Assembly: GCF_001632805.1 (NCBI RefSeq)
Contig: NZ_CP007220.1
Coordinates: 1,922,001 to 1,986,000, forward strand
DNA: 64,000 bases
Origin: Mycobacteroides chelonae CCUG 47445
Lineage (GTDB): Bacteria > Actinomycetota > Actinomycetes > Mycobacteriales > Mycobacteriaceae
Direction: 5' to 3'
Made by a program: the position numbers and the translations under genes. Numbering within the stretch: the stretch's first letter is position 1; each line of letters starts with the position of its first letter. The notes beneath the pieces were generated by a model, which saw nothing but the letters and a program-made list of their open reading frames with translations, was not told the DNA's origin and made no database searches. Of this stretch, positions 1 through 6,667 are shown piece after piece.

Positions 1-48
1 TTTACGGTGTGCACGGAGACACAGTCATAGGTAGCGTTTGTTGCTGTT

Positions 49-318
49 ATGAGTGGCAGGTCGTGGACGTCTGATGAACTCGCGGTGGCGCTAGATGTGT
101 CGCTGTCGCGGCGGGTGGCGGCGGAGCGGTTGGGACGTACTGACGCGGCTGTGAAGTGGGCGCGGTTGCAGTACGGCGCTGGTAAGGCTGTGGGGCGCCA
201 GAAACGCGCACGGTGGACGGCCGAGGAGATCGCGGTAGCCCTGGATATGTCGCTGACTAAGGCGCAGGCTGCCGAGAAGTTAGGACGATCGGTGTCATCG
301 ATCAAGGCTGTGTGGTGA
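49..318 (+). CDS. Small phage-type DNA-binding protein with two tandem HTH-like repeats
   Basis: An 89-residue protein made almost entirely of two copies of one motif. Residues 6-40 and 55-89 both follow the pattern W-T-x-(D/E)-E-(L/I)-A-V-A-L-D-x-S-L, then A-A-E-(R/K)-L-G-R, then a short helix ending in W. This looks like a SANT/Myb- or resolvase-like helix-turn-helix, so DNA binding is inferred. The start is the ATG at 49. The stop (316-318) lies one base before the GTG that begins the methyltransferase, so the two genes are translationally close and probably form one phage operon. I do not recognise a named family. A phage right-arm regulator fits the context. Confidence 0.6.
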   Translation: MSGRSWTSDELAVALDVSLSRRVAAERLGRTDAAVKWARLQYGAGKAVGRQKRARWTAEEIAVALDMSLTKAQAAEKLGRSVSSIKAVW

Positions 319-319
319 C

Positions 320-1184
320 GTGCAGCCCGATTGTGTGTGGACAGACCCGCCGTACGGCGTGGATTACGTGGGAAAGACGAAGGCGGCGTTTGCGGATCCA
401 GAATGACGTCACTGGCGGCCTCTTCGAGCTACTCAAGGCGGCGTTCGATGTGGTGGCTGCAGTGGCCCGCCCGGGCGCCCCGGTGTACGTGGCGCACGCG
501 GACACCGAGCGCACAACATTTGAGTCTGCGATGGACAGCGCCGGGTTGCAGGTGCGGCAGAACTTGGTGTGGGTGAAGAACATGATGGCGCTTGGCCGTT
601 CGGACTACCAGTACCGGCACGAGCCCATCCTGTACGGATTCGCTCCGGGTGGCGGAGGTCGGCTGGGGCGCGGCGGCGAGCGCTGGTTCGGTGACAATAA
701 GTCCACCACGGTGTTCGAGGTGGACAAGCCAGCCCGTAACGCGCAGCATCCGACGATGAAGCCTGTTGCGCTGATCGACGCAATGCTGGCGAACAGCCTG
801 CCTCAGGGTGGCGTGGTGCTGGACCCATTCGCGGGTTCGGGTAGCACGTTGATCGCAGCGCATGGCCGCCAGTCGCGTTGCTTCGGTGTGGAATTGGACC
901 CTCGGTATGCCGATGTGATTTTGCAGCGGTTCGAAGAGCACACGGGCATCGTGCCGGCGCTCGACGGCGAGCCTGCGGTATACGAGACAGTCATCGGGCT
1001 GGGTGGCGCGATCACCGACGCCGCCGTACCAGACGTGAGCACCGTAGCGCTCGGCATCGTGCTGGCATCGGTGACGCTGAACCGCAACACGGCGCTCAAG
1101 GCCGTCGCTTACGTGGACGCCAACTTGGGGCGGAACCCAGCGACGACCCGCTCGCCGGAGTGCTGCGAGGGCTGGCAGGGCTGA
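320..1184 (+). pseudogene. Phage-type DNA N6/N4 methyltransferase, disrupted by a +1 frameshift
   Basis: From GTG 320 the reading frame gives V-Q-P-D-C-V-W-T-D-P-P-Y-G-V-D-Y, which contains the catalytic DPPY motif (344-355), but it stops at 404. The rest of the enzyme is in another frame from about 390 and runs to 1184. It includes IQND, a TMKP segment and the SAM-binding motif DPFAGSGST (about 829-855), followed by a conserved GVELD. Skipping one T in the TTT at 389-391 joins the halves as KAA-LRIQND, which is what the family normally has here. The enzyme would methylate adenine or cytosine in DNA. As it stands the gene is either inactivated, translated with a programmed frameshift, or affected by a one-base sequence error. 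The C-terminal 60 or so residues are not family-like. Confidence 0.75.
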
Positions 1185-1564
1185 TGACGACCGGCCCGAC
1201 GAATGTGTTCGGTGCAGCCCTGAATCCGTTGCAGCTGTTCGCAGTCCTGCCCGACTTGGCGCGCCTCCTCTTCGATGCGATCAAGTTCGTCACCACCGGC
1301 GCGCACGGCAAGTACGGAGACCCCGCATACGCCCTGTGGGACGGCATGACCGCCGTCGACCACGCGGTCGCCACGATCCGCCGCGTCGCTCCCGGCGGCT
1401 GCATCCTGTTTCTGTTCCCGGGCACGTGGGCGAACTGGAACCAAGGCTTCCGTTCGACGTCGCCGCTAGGCTGCAGTAGGCGAGGGGTCGCTAGTCGTCG
1501 ACCTCGACGGTCTGGCTTGGTTCCCATTGAAGGTCTTTGCCGTTCTGGGGTCCTCCCGAGGTGA
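1184..1564 (+). CDS. Unrecognised small protein after the methyltransferase
   Basis: The ATG at 1184 overlaps the stop of the previous frame (TGATG). Roughly the first 95 residues look protein-like: a hydrophobic helical stretch (LPDLARLLFDAIKF) and a GGCILFLFPG segment. The last 30 residues are Arg/Ser-rich, run antisense over the next gene, and look non-coding. The same frame upstream of the ATG (DDPLAGVLRGLAGL) also reads naturally. The gene may therefore start further upstream, or may be a piece of the methyltransferase C-terminus displaced by another shift. I do not recognise a family. It may be a truncated phage gene. Confidence 0.3.
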   Translation: MTTGPTNVFGAALNPLQLFAVLPDLARLLFDAIKFVTTGAHGKYGDPAYALWDGMTAVDHAVATIRRVAPGGCILFLFPGTWANWNQGFRSTSPLGCSRRGVASRRPRRSGLVPIEGLCRSGVLPR

Positions 1565-1742
1565 AGCCGTAGAACGGGACGGCTGCACTGGGAGGGAAGG
1601 TCAAAGCCATCTGCAAACCCGCTACAACACCTTCTACGAGTAGAGCGCCGCTCGCATCGCGCACAACAATGTTCCGGTTAGCCCAAGTCGAGTAGTCGTT
1701 TTTCAGATTGTTCCGATACTCGGTGGCGGAATACTGAGTCAT
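1491..1742 (-). CDS. Small hypothetical protein (83 aa)
   Basis: Begins at the ATG complementary to 1740-1742, with GGGAGG about 10 nt upstream, and ends with an acidic tail (TVEVDD). There is no signal peptide or obvious motif; the sequence is polar at the N-terminus and has a hydrophobic central stretch (residues about 35-60). It lies downstream of the CDGP secreted protein on the same strand and could be co-transcribed with it. I cannot assign a function. Its place at the end of a leftward cassette of exported proteins would suit an accessory or immunity-like role, but that is conjecture. Confidence 0.5.
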   Translation of the reverse strand: MTQYSATEYRNNLKNDYSTWANRNIVVRDASGALLVEGVVAGLQMALTFPPSAAVPFYGFTSGGPQNGKDLQWEPSQTVEVDD

Positions 1743-1779
1743 CCCCGTCAACCTCCCCGTTTCCGTAGCAAGCCATTTG

Positions 1780-2085
1780 CTACGGATAAATATGGTACTG
1801 CGGTTGTCCGATCGGCGTTGGCGGAAACGCGTTCGGGTCGACAGGGTAGCAGCGGCCGGTCGACGGAATGAACCCGGCGACCTGACCGTATTGGCCAGAG
1901 AACGACTGCGGCGCGGACGTGAAGCAGCGATCCCACGTGCCATCGGCTTTGACCGGCCCGTCGCAGTACTGCGCGAACGGCCCTGACTCGCACCCCGCGC
2001 TGGCGGGTGCGGCTAGCCCGATTCCGATGCCGGCCGGGATGACAGCGGCGGCGACCGCTATGCGGATTCGCTTGGTCGTGGACAT
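1780..2085 (-). CDS. Secreted CDGP-domain protein
   Basis: A 101-residue protein with a Sec signal peptide (basic MSTTKRIR, hydrophobic core, AxA cleavage near residue 30). The short mature part has four cysteines, including the C-D-G-P-V-K-A-D-G-x-W-x-R-C core typical of small mycobacterial exported CDGP-domain proteins. The cysteines probably form two disulfides outside the cell. The start ATG (2083-2085) has a purine-rich GGAGGGGGA about 8 nt upstream. The function of the family is unknown. It sits in the leftward accessory cassette between a protease gene and a small hypothetical. Confidence 0.7.
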   Translation of the reverse strand: MSTTKRIRIAVAAAVIPAGIGIGLAAPASAGCESGPFAQYCDGPVKADGTWDRCFTSAPQSFSGQYGQVAGFIPSTGRCYPVDPNAFPPTPIGQPQYHIYP

Positions 2086-2338
2086 AGTTCGGTTCCCCCT
2101 CCGTTGACGTTGAGGCGACTTTACAAGATCAAGACCAGGTCAGGACTGGTAACGCTGATGCTCAACGTGCGTGTTAGCCGCTGTACGGCAATCCTTGCGA
2201 TACTCGGCCGCACTTTCGTTGGATGTCCATCTGCACTCGGCGCCTGGGCGAACTTCGGCGATGGGATCCAAAGCGGCGGATCCGGCAACGTGCCATCGCT
2301 ACCCGACGAGCTGGAAGGCCGACGGTAGTGCGCCGCGT
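2086..2338. other. Intergenic stretch without a convincing gene
   Basis: About 250 bases between the protease and CDGP genes. Small open frames on both strands have arginine/cysteine-biased composition and no ribosome site, so I do not call them. The purine-rich site just above 2085 belongs to the CDGP gene. I see no repeat, tRNA or clear terminator. Confidence 0.5.
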
Positions 2339-3289
2339 TCAGCAATTCCCCTGGTTGAGTTCTTCTTCTGTCTCTAAATGCCATTCGAGGCGACTGAGGT
2401 CAATTTGAGTCGGCGGCGTCTGGTGTCTGGTGGTCATGGTCAACGGTTGCGGGCTTGGCTCGCCCAACTCCACTAGTAGGTCAACCAGTGCACTCGAGCG
2501 TACGAAGTGGGAAATGACCCCACCAGCCGGTCCCTGCCCCTTGATGTGGCCCGCATTCACCCCAACGATCTTCGTGATACCAATGCTCTTGGAAAAACCG
2601 AAAACCGGTGCGCCCGACATTCCGCCCCAACTAAAGGACTGGCACAACACTGCGTTGTGGAGTGTGGCGTCACCAAACGTGGCGGGATAGCGCGAATCAC
2701 TTGCGACGATGCCGCTAACGATAATCGGCTTATCATCCTTGTTCGCGGACCGGCCATTACCCCCGACATACGCCACACCAGGGTAACCGGCAATGAATAC
2801 CTGATCGCCAGGCTGCAACTGCTGCAACTCGGCTTCCGATGCAAGCCATCCCATTTCGTGGGTCATCGGCGCCCAGGTGTTGCTAGCGGACCAGCACACT
2901 GGCGGCTCAGCGGGGCTGCCAAACCGGGGGGAATACTCGGGGTGTGGGATCAACGCCAAGTCTGTGTGGGCGTCCGAATGAAAGACCACCTCGGGTCTCT
3001 TATGCGTGTACGTCCAGGGCACCGGAGCGGCGCCCGGATCTTCCTCTGACTGGAAATGCCCGGAAATCTCAATGCTGTCGATTCCAGATGGTGCCTGGTC
3101 ATCCTCAAGCACGTGACGGTTAGTGACGAAGTACAGTCCAGTTCTGCCCTTCATGATGAACACCGTGCCGTTCCGGGAGTCCAGGTTCTTGCCGGTTCCG
3201 CGGTCATACACGTGCGCAGTGATTGCTGCCGCTGTATAAAGGTGGACCCGCGACACAAGATTGTTGACGATGATCGTCGGTCTACTCAT
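2339..3289 (-). CDS. Trypsin-like serine protease (S1 fold), cytosolic or unconventional export
   Basis: A 316-residue protein with a complete chymotrypsin-type triad in order: His59 (TNRHVL), Asp110 (HTDLALI) and Ser225 in G-G-M-S-G-A-P-V. The GxSGxP signature and spacing fit trypsin-like peptidase domains that stand alone in bacterial accessory loci. There is no signal peptide. I chose the ATG at 3289 because GGGGGAG lies 8 nt upstream; an ATG at 3322 would add 11 residues. The gene lies directly downstream of two small type VII-linked genes, on the same strand and near a prophage edge. It could therefore be an effector or defence protease, but no substrate is evident. The last 45 residues are polar and divergent. 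Confidence 0.75.
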   Translation of the reverse strand: MSRPTIIVNNLVSRVHLYTAAAITAHVYDRGTGKNLDSRNGTVFIMKGRTGLYFVTNRHVLEDDQAPSGIDSIEISGHFQSEEDPGAAPVPWTYTHKRPEVVFHSDAHTDLALIPHPEYSPRFGSPAEPPVCWSASNTWAPMTHEMGWLASEAELQQLQPGDQVFIAGYPGVAYVGGNGRSANKDDKPIIVSGIVASDSRYPATFGDATLHNAVLCQSFSWGGMSGAPVFGFSKSIGITKIVGVNAGHIKGQGPAGGVISHFVRSSALVDLLVELGEPSPQPLTMTTRHQTPPTQIDLSRLEWHLETEEELNQGNC

Positions 3290-3353
3290 CGCTTTGGCTC
3301 CCCCAATCGACCGCTGCGGCATCAGAGGATCTTGATTCTAGGTCTGTCCTGAC

Positions 3354-3563
3354 TTAGCTATGAGCGTTTCCCGTGTCATCGGCGGCGCGTTCTTGGGAGG
3401 CGGTGGCGAAACGACCCGACCAGTAGGTGCCGTTCGGGGTCGTGGCCCAGCGTTTGTAGTCGTCGTAGTTGGCTTTCAATGCCGCCGTGCGCGGGCGCCA
3501 GCTGTCCACCACCGCCATATAGGCGTTGGGTTTGATCGCCATGAACTCATCGAGCGTGGTCAC
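3354..3563 (-). CDS. Short type VII effector-like N-terminal module (69 aa), probably truncated
   Basis: The ATG at 3563 gives a 69-residue helical protein: a predicted first helix (LDEFMAIKPNAYMAVVDSW), a second helix rich in Ala/Lys/Tyr, and Y-W-S-G, a W-x-G turn like that of WXG100 and PPE-type secretion modules. It then ends at A-D-D-T-G-N-A-H-S. In mycobacterial and prophage toxin genes this kind of module is followed by a long central region and a C-terminal toxin, both absent here. It is therefore either a stand-alone partner or a remnant after deletion. It is 12 nt downstream of the next small gene on the same strand. Confidence 0.5.
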   Translation of the reverse strand: MTTLDEFMAIKPNAYMAVVDSWRPRTAALKANYDDYKRWATTPNGTYWSGRFATASQERAADDTGNAHS

Positions 3564-3575
3564 CGCGCGGCCCCG

Positions 3576-3893
3576 TTATGCGCGCAGCGGGGGCTGGTAG
3601 ATGCGGGGGAGCTGGTAGTACCCGGCGTGCAGCTGCTCGGCGGTCACGAAAGCCTTGTGCGCCTCGTCGTACACGTCGCTGATCGTCGTTAGGCGCGCGG
3701 CGGCGATGCGCTCCACGTCTGAGATCGCTTTCGAGAACGCTTCCAGCGCGCGCAACCCTGGATCGGCGCCCGGGGTCGCGTGATCACTCGCGGGGATACG
3801 CCCGCGGATTTCCCCGGCGGTCGTGCGCGGGTGCGGACTTATCTTGCCCATCGCATCGAGGTCGGCCTGCAGGATGTTGTCGTCACTCAACAC
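3576..3893 (-). CDS. Small helical protein paired with the type VII-like module
   Basis: About 105 residues from a GTG at 3893 (LSDDNILQADLDAM...). GTG 4001 would give 141 residues but the extra N-terminus looks non-coding, and ATG 3851 is another option. The protein has an all-helix appearance with a Glu/Ala-rich second half (SKAISDVERIAAARLTTISDV) and no cysteines. Small EspC/WXG-like helical proteins commonly precede larger type VII substrates as partners, and this gene lies just upstream of the 69-residue W-x-G module. The family assignment is inferred from size, helical pattern and context only. A perfect SOS box lies about 130 nt upstream. Confidence 0.45.
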   Translation of the reverse strand: MLSDDNILQADLDAMGKISPHPRTTAGEIRGRIPASDHATPGADPGLRALEAFSKAISDVERIAAARLTTISDVYDEAHKAFVTAEQLHAGYYQLPRIYQPPLRA

Positions 3894-4022
3894 CTGCCCT
3901 TTCAGCAAAGAACTCAGCAAAGACGCGTTCGGCTGACACGACACAGTTAGTGCACTGGATGCGCAGAACCCTGCCGGGGGCCCGCGGGAGTCTGTCACCA
4001 CCGCAAGCCCAGAGAAGTAACA

Positions 4023-4038
4023 TCGAACATGTGTTCGA
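4023..4038. promoter_or_regulatory. Perfect mycobacterial SOS (LexA) box
   Basis: TCGAAC-ATGT-GTTCGA is an exact inverted repeat matching the mycobacterial LexA operator TCGAAC(N4)GTTCGA. It lies between the leftward small type VII-like genes and the rightward gene at 4144, so either could be DNA-damage induced. On the minus strand a TTACTT box follows within 10 nt. A prophage-edge location suits induction of accessory genes by DNA damage. Confidence 0.8.
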
Positions 4039-4143
4039 GAGGTGGTGTAGTAACCCTCGATTCCCGACTCTGAAGCGGGTGTACCGCCGGGTGTACGTCA
4101 ATATGCGCCGCGCGTTGCCAGAGAGCGTTGGTGGGGCCGCCTG

Positions 4144-4422
4144 GTGTCGCAACTTCACTGTCCGCGCGAGGGGTTACGGATCGAGGAGTGGATGCGCGGG
4201 TATCAGATCGCATGGATGCGGACCCACGACTCACACTGGATCGGGGTGGTGCAGATCGGCGTGTTGAGCGACAACGAAATGTCGAGTGTGACGATGACAC
4301 TTTGGTTGGCGCCCGAGCATGTTCCAGCTCGACCGGCCGGACGGTTTCTACGAGAGTCCGTACCGGCGCCGACATCGGTGAGCGCCGTGGTGGTCGTGTT
4401 GGATCATCCAACACGCCGATAG
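4144..4422 (+). CDS. Hypothetical 92-aa protein near the prophage edge
   Basis: A GTG start at 4144 gives a protein with a plausible globular core (IEEWMRGYQIAWMRTHDSHW, then a beta-like VVQIGVLS and a TMTLWLAPEHV stretch) and a less convincing tail. There are no recognised motifs. Other frames across 3950-4720 have arginine/serine-skewed composition and look non-coding. This is the last gene before the tRNA-like scar at 4503-4533 and may be the outermost prophage gene. Confidence 0.4.
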   Translation: MSQLHCPREGLRIEEWMRGYQIAWMRTHDSHWIGVVQIGVLSDNEMSSVTMTLWLAPEHVPARPAGRFLRESVPAPTSVSAVVVVLDHPTRR

Positions 4423-4502
4423 GTTCATGCAGGTCGCATCAGGTTTCAACAGGTCCGTTCCTGGCCACGAAACAAGGTATGACCTGCATGAATGCTCGTG
4501 CC

Positions 4503-4533
4503 GCAAGGGGTTCGAAACCCTCCGCGCCCACCA
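4503..4533 (+). other. tRNA 3'-end fragment, probable attachment-site (att) scar
   Basis: The bases from 4506 read as a tRNA T-arm (stem AGGGG, loop TTCGAAA at 4511-4517, stem CCCTC), a seven-base acceptor strand CGCGCCC, discriminator A and CCA at 4531-4533. No matching 5' half (expected acceptor GGGCGCG) lies within 100 bases upstream, so this is not a full tRNA gene. Tyrosine integrases of actinobacterial phages often use the 3' end of a tRNA gene as core, which leaves such a fragment at one end of the element. Phage-type genes lie to the left and ordinary chromosomal-looking genes to the right. The reconstituted tRNA would be outside the window to the left. Confidence 0.6.
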
Positions 4534-4545
4534 AGAAGTGCGGGT

Positions 4546-5016
4546 CTATCTCGCCGTCTGCCACAGCTGTGGTCGGGTTCTTTCGAGGTAGTGCCCCAGG
4601 TCTGTCAGAGCCTGGCTTGCCGATCCGCTGTAGAAGCGATGCAGGAAACGTTCGTGGGGATCAGCGGTCTGCACTCCAGACAGGTTCCAGTTCAGAAGCG
4701 TGCCGCCATAGTGATCGGTGAACTCCACCTGTTGCACCCACTGGGCGGACGGCCCTCGCGAAGCTTCCGCTTCTAGCGTAGTGGCCCAAAGCCTTTGTGG
4801 CTCAATGCTAATGACTTCGCAATCAAAGTTGCCATCGAAGCGTGTGCCCAAGATCGGCAGACACCTGAGGTTGAACTTTTTGCCGACGACGGGCTCGTAG
4901 TCGGTTGCGTCGAACGACCAAAGACTGGGCTCGTCGGGGCCGGGATTCTCGATGCCGACGAAAACGGACCACACTCTATCCACGGACGCCGGGTAGCAAC
5001 GCTTGATGAACGGCAT
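4546..5016 (-). CDS. SRPBCC/START-like (AHSA1-type) protein
   Basis: A 156-residue protein with the start typical of the polyketide-cyclase/SRPBCC fold (IKRCYPASVDRVWSVF), a middle beta region (F-x-C-E-V-I-S-I-E-P-Q-R-L-W) and a C-terminal long helix (QALTDLGHYLERTRPQLW). The fold binds hydrophobic ligands in a helix-grip cavity. The ligand here is unknown, and the protein is cytosolic. The stop is only 13 bases from the tRNA-like fragment, so the integration appears to sit just downstream of this resident gene without disrupting it. Confidence 0.65.
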   Translation of the reverse strand: MPFIKRCYPASVDRVWSVFVGIENPGPDEPSLWSFDATDYEPVVGKKFNLRCLPILGTRFDGNFDCEVISIEPQRLWATTLEAEASRGPSAQWVQQVEFTDHYGGTLLNWNLSGVQTADPHERFLHRFYSGSASQALTDLGHYLERTRPQLWQTAR

Positions 5017-5136
5017 GTGACCTCTCGATGCGCCTTTGCCCGACCGCCACTCACTCTAGCCGGACTGCATTGAGAGCTTTGCTGAGGTATCGAAAAGTCG
5101 ATAGGAGGGCCGAGGGGGCGCTAAAGGCCGGCGTCG

Positions 5137-5631
5137 TCAGAACATTGTGTTGCCGTTGGCTGACTCTGCCGGAACGTCCTGAATCACGTCCCAGTGCTCG
5201 ACGATCTTGCCCCCGTCAACGCGGAAGATGTCGACCACCGCTTGTCCGCGGTCCTGTGGGTCATTGGTCGAATGCACGTGCAGATAGACCAAGTCGCCGT
5301 CGACTGCGCTGCGCACCACCTTGGCCGCTGCTCCCGGATGCTCGGCGAAGAATCCCGCGAAGTAGGACACGAACGGCGCCTTGCCATCCGGCACTTTGGG
5401 GTTGTGCTGCCGGTAGTCGTCGGTCACTACCTCGGCGGCCTGCTGCACCTCGTGCTTGTTGAAGAACCGGTCGTAGAAGTTGAGGACAAGCTGACGGTTG
5501 GCCTCTTGGCGGCCACTATCGCGCCCGTCGGATGCGGAAACGTCCGAATGTCCGCACGCGGACACAAGGCCGGTCGCGCCGGACAGCGTCAGCGCCAGCG
5601 CGACAGTGGCCAGGGTCAGTGGTCTTCTCAT
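5137..5631 (-). CDS. Lipoprotein with SnoaL/NTF2-like domain
   Basis: The ATG at 5631 gives a 164-residue protein with a lipoprotein signal peptide (MRRPL, hydrophobic core, V-S-A-C with Cys26 as the acylated residue). A SnoaL-like domain follows: the helix NRQLVLNFYDRFFNKHEV, Y-R-Q-H-N-P, a phenylalanine-rich FVSYFAGFF segment, and strands ending in IVEHWDVIQ. SnoaL-type folds are alpha+beta barrels that bind small ligands or act as cyclases or isomerases. Anchored outside the membrane, a binding role seems more likely. The H-W-D motif is the usual SnoaL signature. Nothing indicates its partner. Confidence 0.75.
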   Translation of the reverse strand: MRRPLTLATVALALTLSGATGLVSACGHSDVSASDGRDSGRQEANRQLVLNFYDRFFNKHEVQQAAEVVTDDYRQHNPKVPDGKAPFVSYFAGFFAEHPGAAAKVVRSAVDGDLVYLHVHSTNDPQDRGQAVVDIFRVDGGKIVEHWDVIQDVPAESANGNTMF

Positions 5632-5659
5632 CTGGCCACTTTCCCATCCCACATGAGGC

Positions 5660-6079
5660 TCAGTCCAAGTCGGCCAGAGCCTTGCGCGCGGCTTCGAGTT
5701 CGGCTTCCAGAGCGGCGACCTTGGCGGCCTGCTGCGATCGCGCTTCTTCGATTACCGCGTCGATAGGGGTGGAGAGATCCTCGTGCAGTTCCTTGGCGGC
5801 GCGGGAGACGGCGGCCGCCGCGACAGCGAGGTTGCGGGCCAGGTAGGTGCTGCCCTGTTTGAGTTCGGCGTGCCATTCGCCGTCGGCGGTGCCGGTGACG
5901 GTGAGAGTCAGTTCGAGAGTCTTGGTTCTCTTGCCCGTGGCCTTCTTAGGGGTCGCCTTCTGCGACTTTTCCTCGGTAGGAGCTTCAGCGGTCGGCGCAA
6001 CAGGGCTCACCAGAACCTCGGGAGTGCTTGGCTCCGTGTCCAATACGTCTACTGCTGGACTATCTACGGTCATCGTCAC
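5660..6079 (-). CDS. Small cytosolic protein, DUF6319-like, with C-terminal coiled coil
   Basis: 139 residues. The N-terminal 45 are Pro/Glu/Thr-rich and disordered with a Lys-rich patch. The middle (KTLELTLTVTGTADGEW) forms a strand pair, and the last 50 residues form a coiled coil (AAKVAALEAELEAARKALADLD). From memory this matches a conserved mycobacterial family (DUF6319), which I could not verify. The start is set at GTG 6079 because AAGGAG lies 6 nt upstream; ATG 6073 is an alternative. The charged tail and strand motif could support nucleoid or protein binding, which is a guess. Confidence 0.55.
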   Translation of the reverse strand: MTMTVDSPAVDVLDTEPSTPEVLVSPVAPTAEAPTEEKSQKATPKKATGKRTKTLELTLTVTGTADGEWHAELKQGSTYLARNLAVAAAAVSRAAKELHEDLSTPIDAVIEEARSQQAAKVAALEAELEAARKALADLD

Positions 6080-6667
6080 AATGAGCTCCTTCTGAAGGTT
6101 CGCGCGCAGTGGGCGGATAGTGAGAGTCATTAGAACACACGTTCGATAGATTGCGGCAACTCGCCGCGCACGCGGCTGGGCTAGTCGGCGGCGGGGCGTG
6201 AGAGGCTTCGCGGCCTCATCGGTGCCGGTTAGCAGGCAAACGCCTTGATGTTGCCTTCTAGCAACCTGCGGCATGGACTGCTGTTCATGTTTGAGTCACG
6301 GCGAAGCCTGCCTCTCGTGACATTTCCGCAGATCCAGGCTGGCTGAATGACCGAATCCTCTGGTGGATGGCCGAGCCGCGTGTTGGGTGTTCGCTGCAGT
6401 CGCTCCGGAAACGCTTTCGATAGTGATGCTGACACCTTTTTGCCCCTATAGCCGGTGACCTTGTCATAATTCGCGATCTTGAAGGCGCAAACTGTGACGA
6501 AACAGTCTCAGTGTTGACAAGAGAGGGTCTCGGCCTTAGATTCTCCACCATTGCCATGTGATGTGTTTTCGCAGTAAGACGCACTGAGTGGCATTGCCCA
6601 TCGAAGGGCAAGCGCACGGGGGTTCGACCCGATCGGGTTAGGACGGGACACGGAGGGGTTCGGTTTC
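6080..6667. other. 588-nt intergenic region upstream of the secreted operon
   Basis: No frame in this stretch has convincing codon use or a start signal. It holds the promoter at 6514-6542 and a roughly 120-nt untranslated leader for the gene at 6668. The base composition is less GC-rich than its surroundings. I find no tRNA, no strong terminator hairpin and no repeat. Confidence 0.5.
6514..6542 (+). promoter_or_regulatory. Sigma-A-type promoter of the 6668-12175 operon
   Basis: A perfect -35 TTGACA (6514-6519), a 17-base spacer and TAGATT (6537-6542) as -10 box. Transcription should start near 6549, leaving about 120 nt of leader before the MspA-like gene. A consensus -35 is uncommon in mycobacteria, so strong constitutive expression is likely unless a repressor acts here. 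Confidence 0.65.

Noticed and set aside
878..1183. Upstream part of the frame at 878-1564 as coding
   Set aside because: It is a shifted frame of the methyltransferase with Arg-rich composition; only the part from 1184 (perhaps slightly earlier) looks protein-like.
4440..4533. Complete tRNA gene
   Set aside because: Only the T-arm and 3' acceptor strand are present; no 5' acceptor, D-arm or anticodon arm can be folded upstream.
4128..4721. 197-codon frame overlapping the 92-aa gene
   Set aside because: Arg/Ser/Gly-skewed product that crosses the tRNA-like scar; it has no motif or start signal.
6285..6617. 110-codon minus-strand frame in the 6080-6667 gap
   Set aside because: Basic, motif-free product with no ribosome site; it runs antisense through the promoter of the exported operon.
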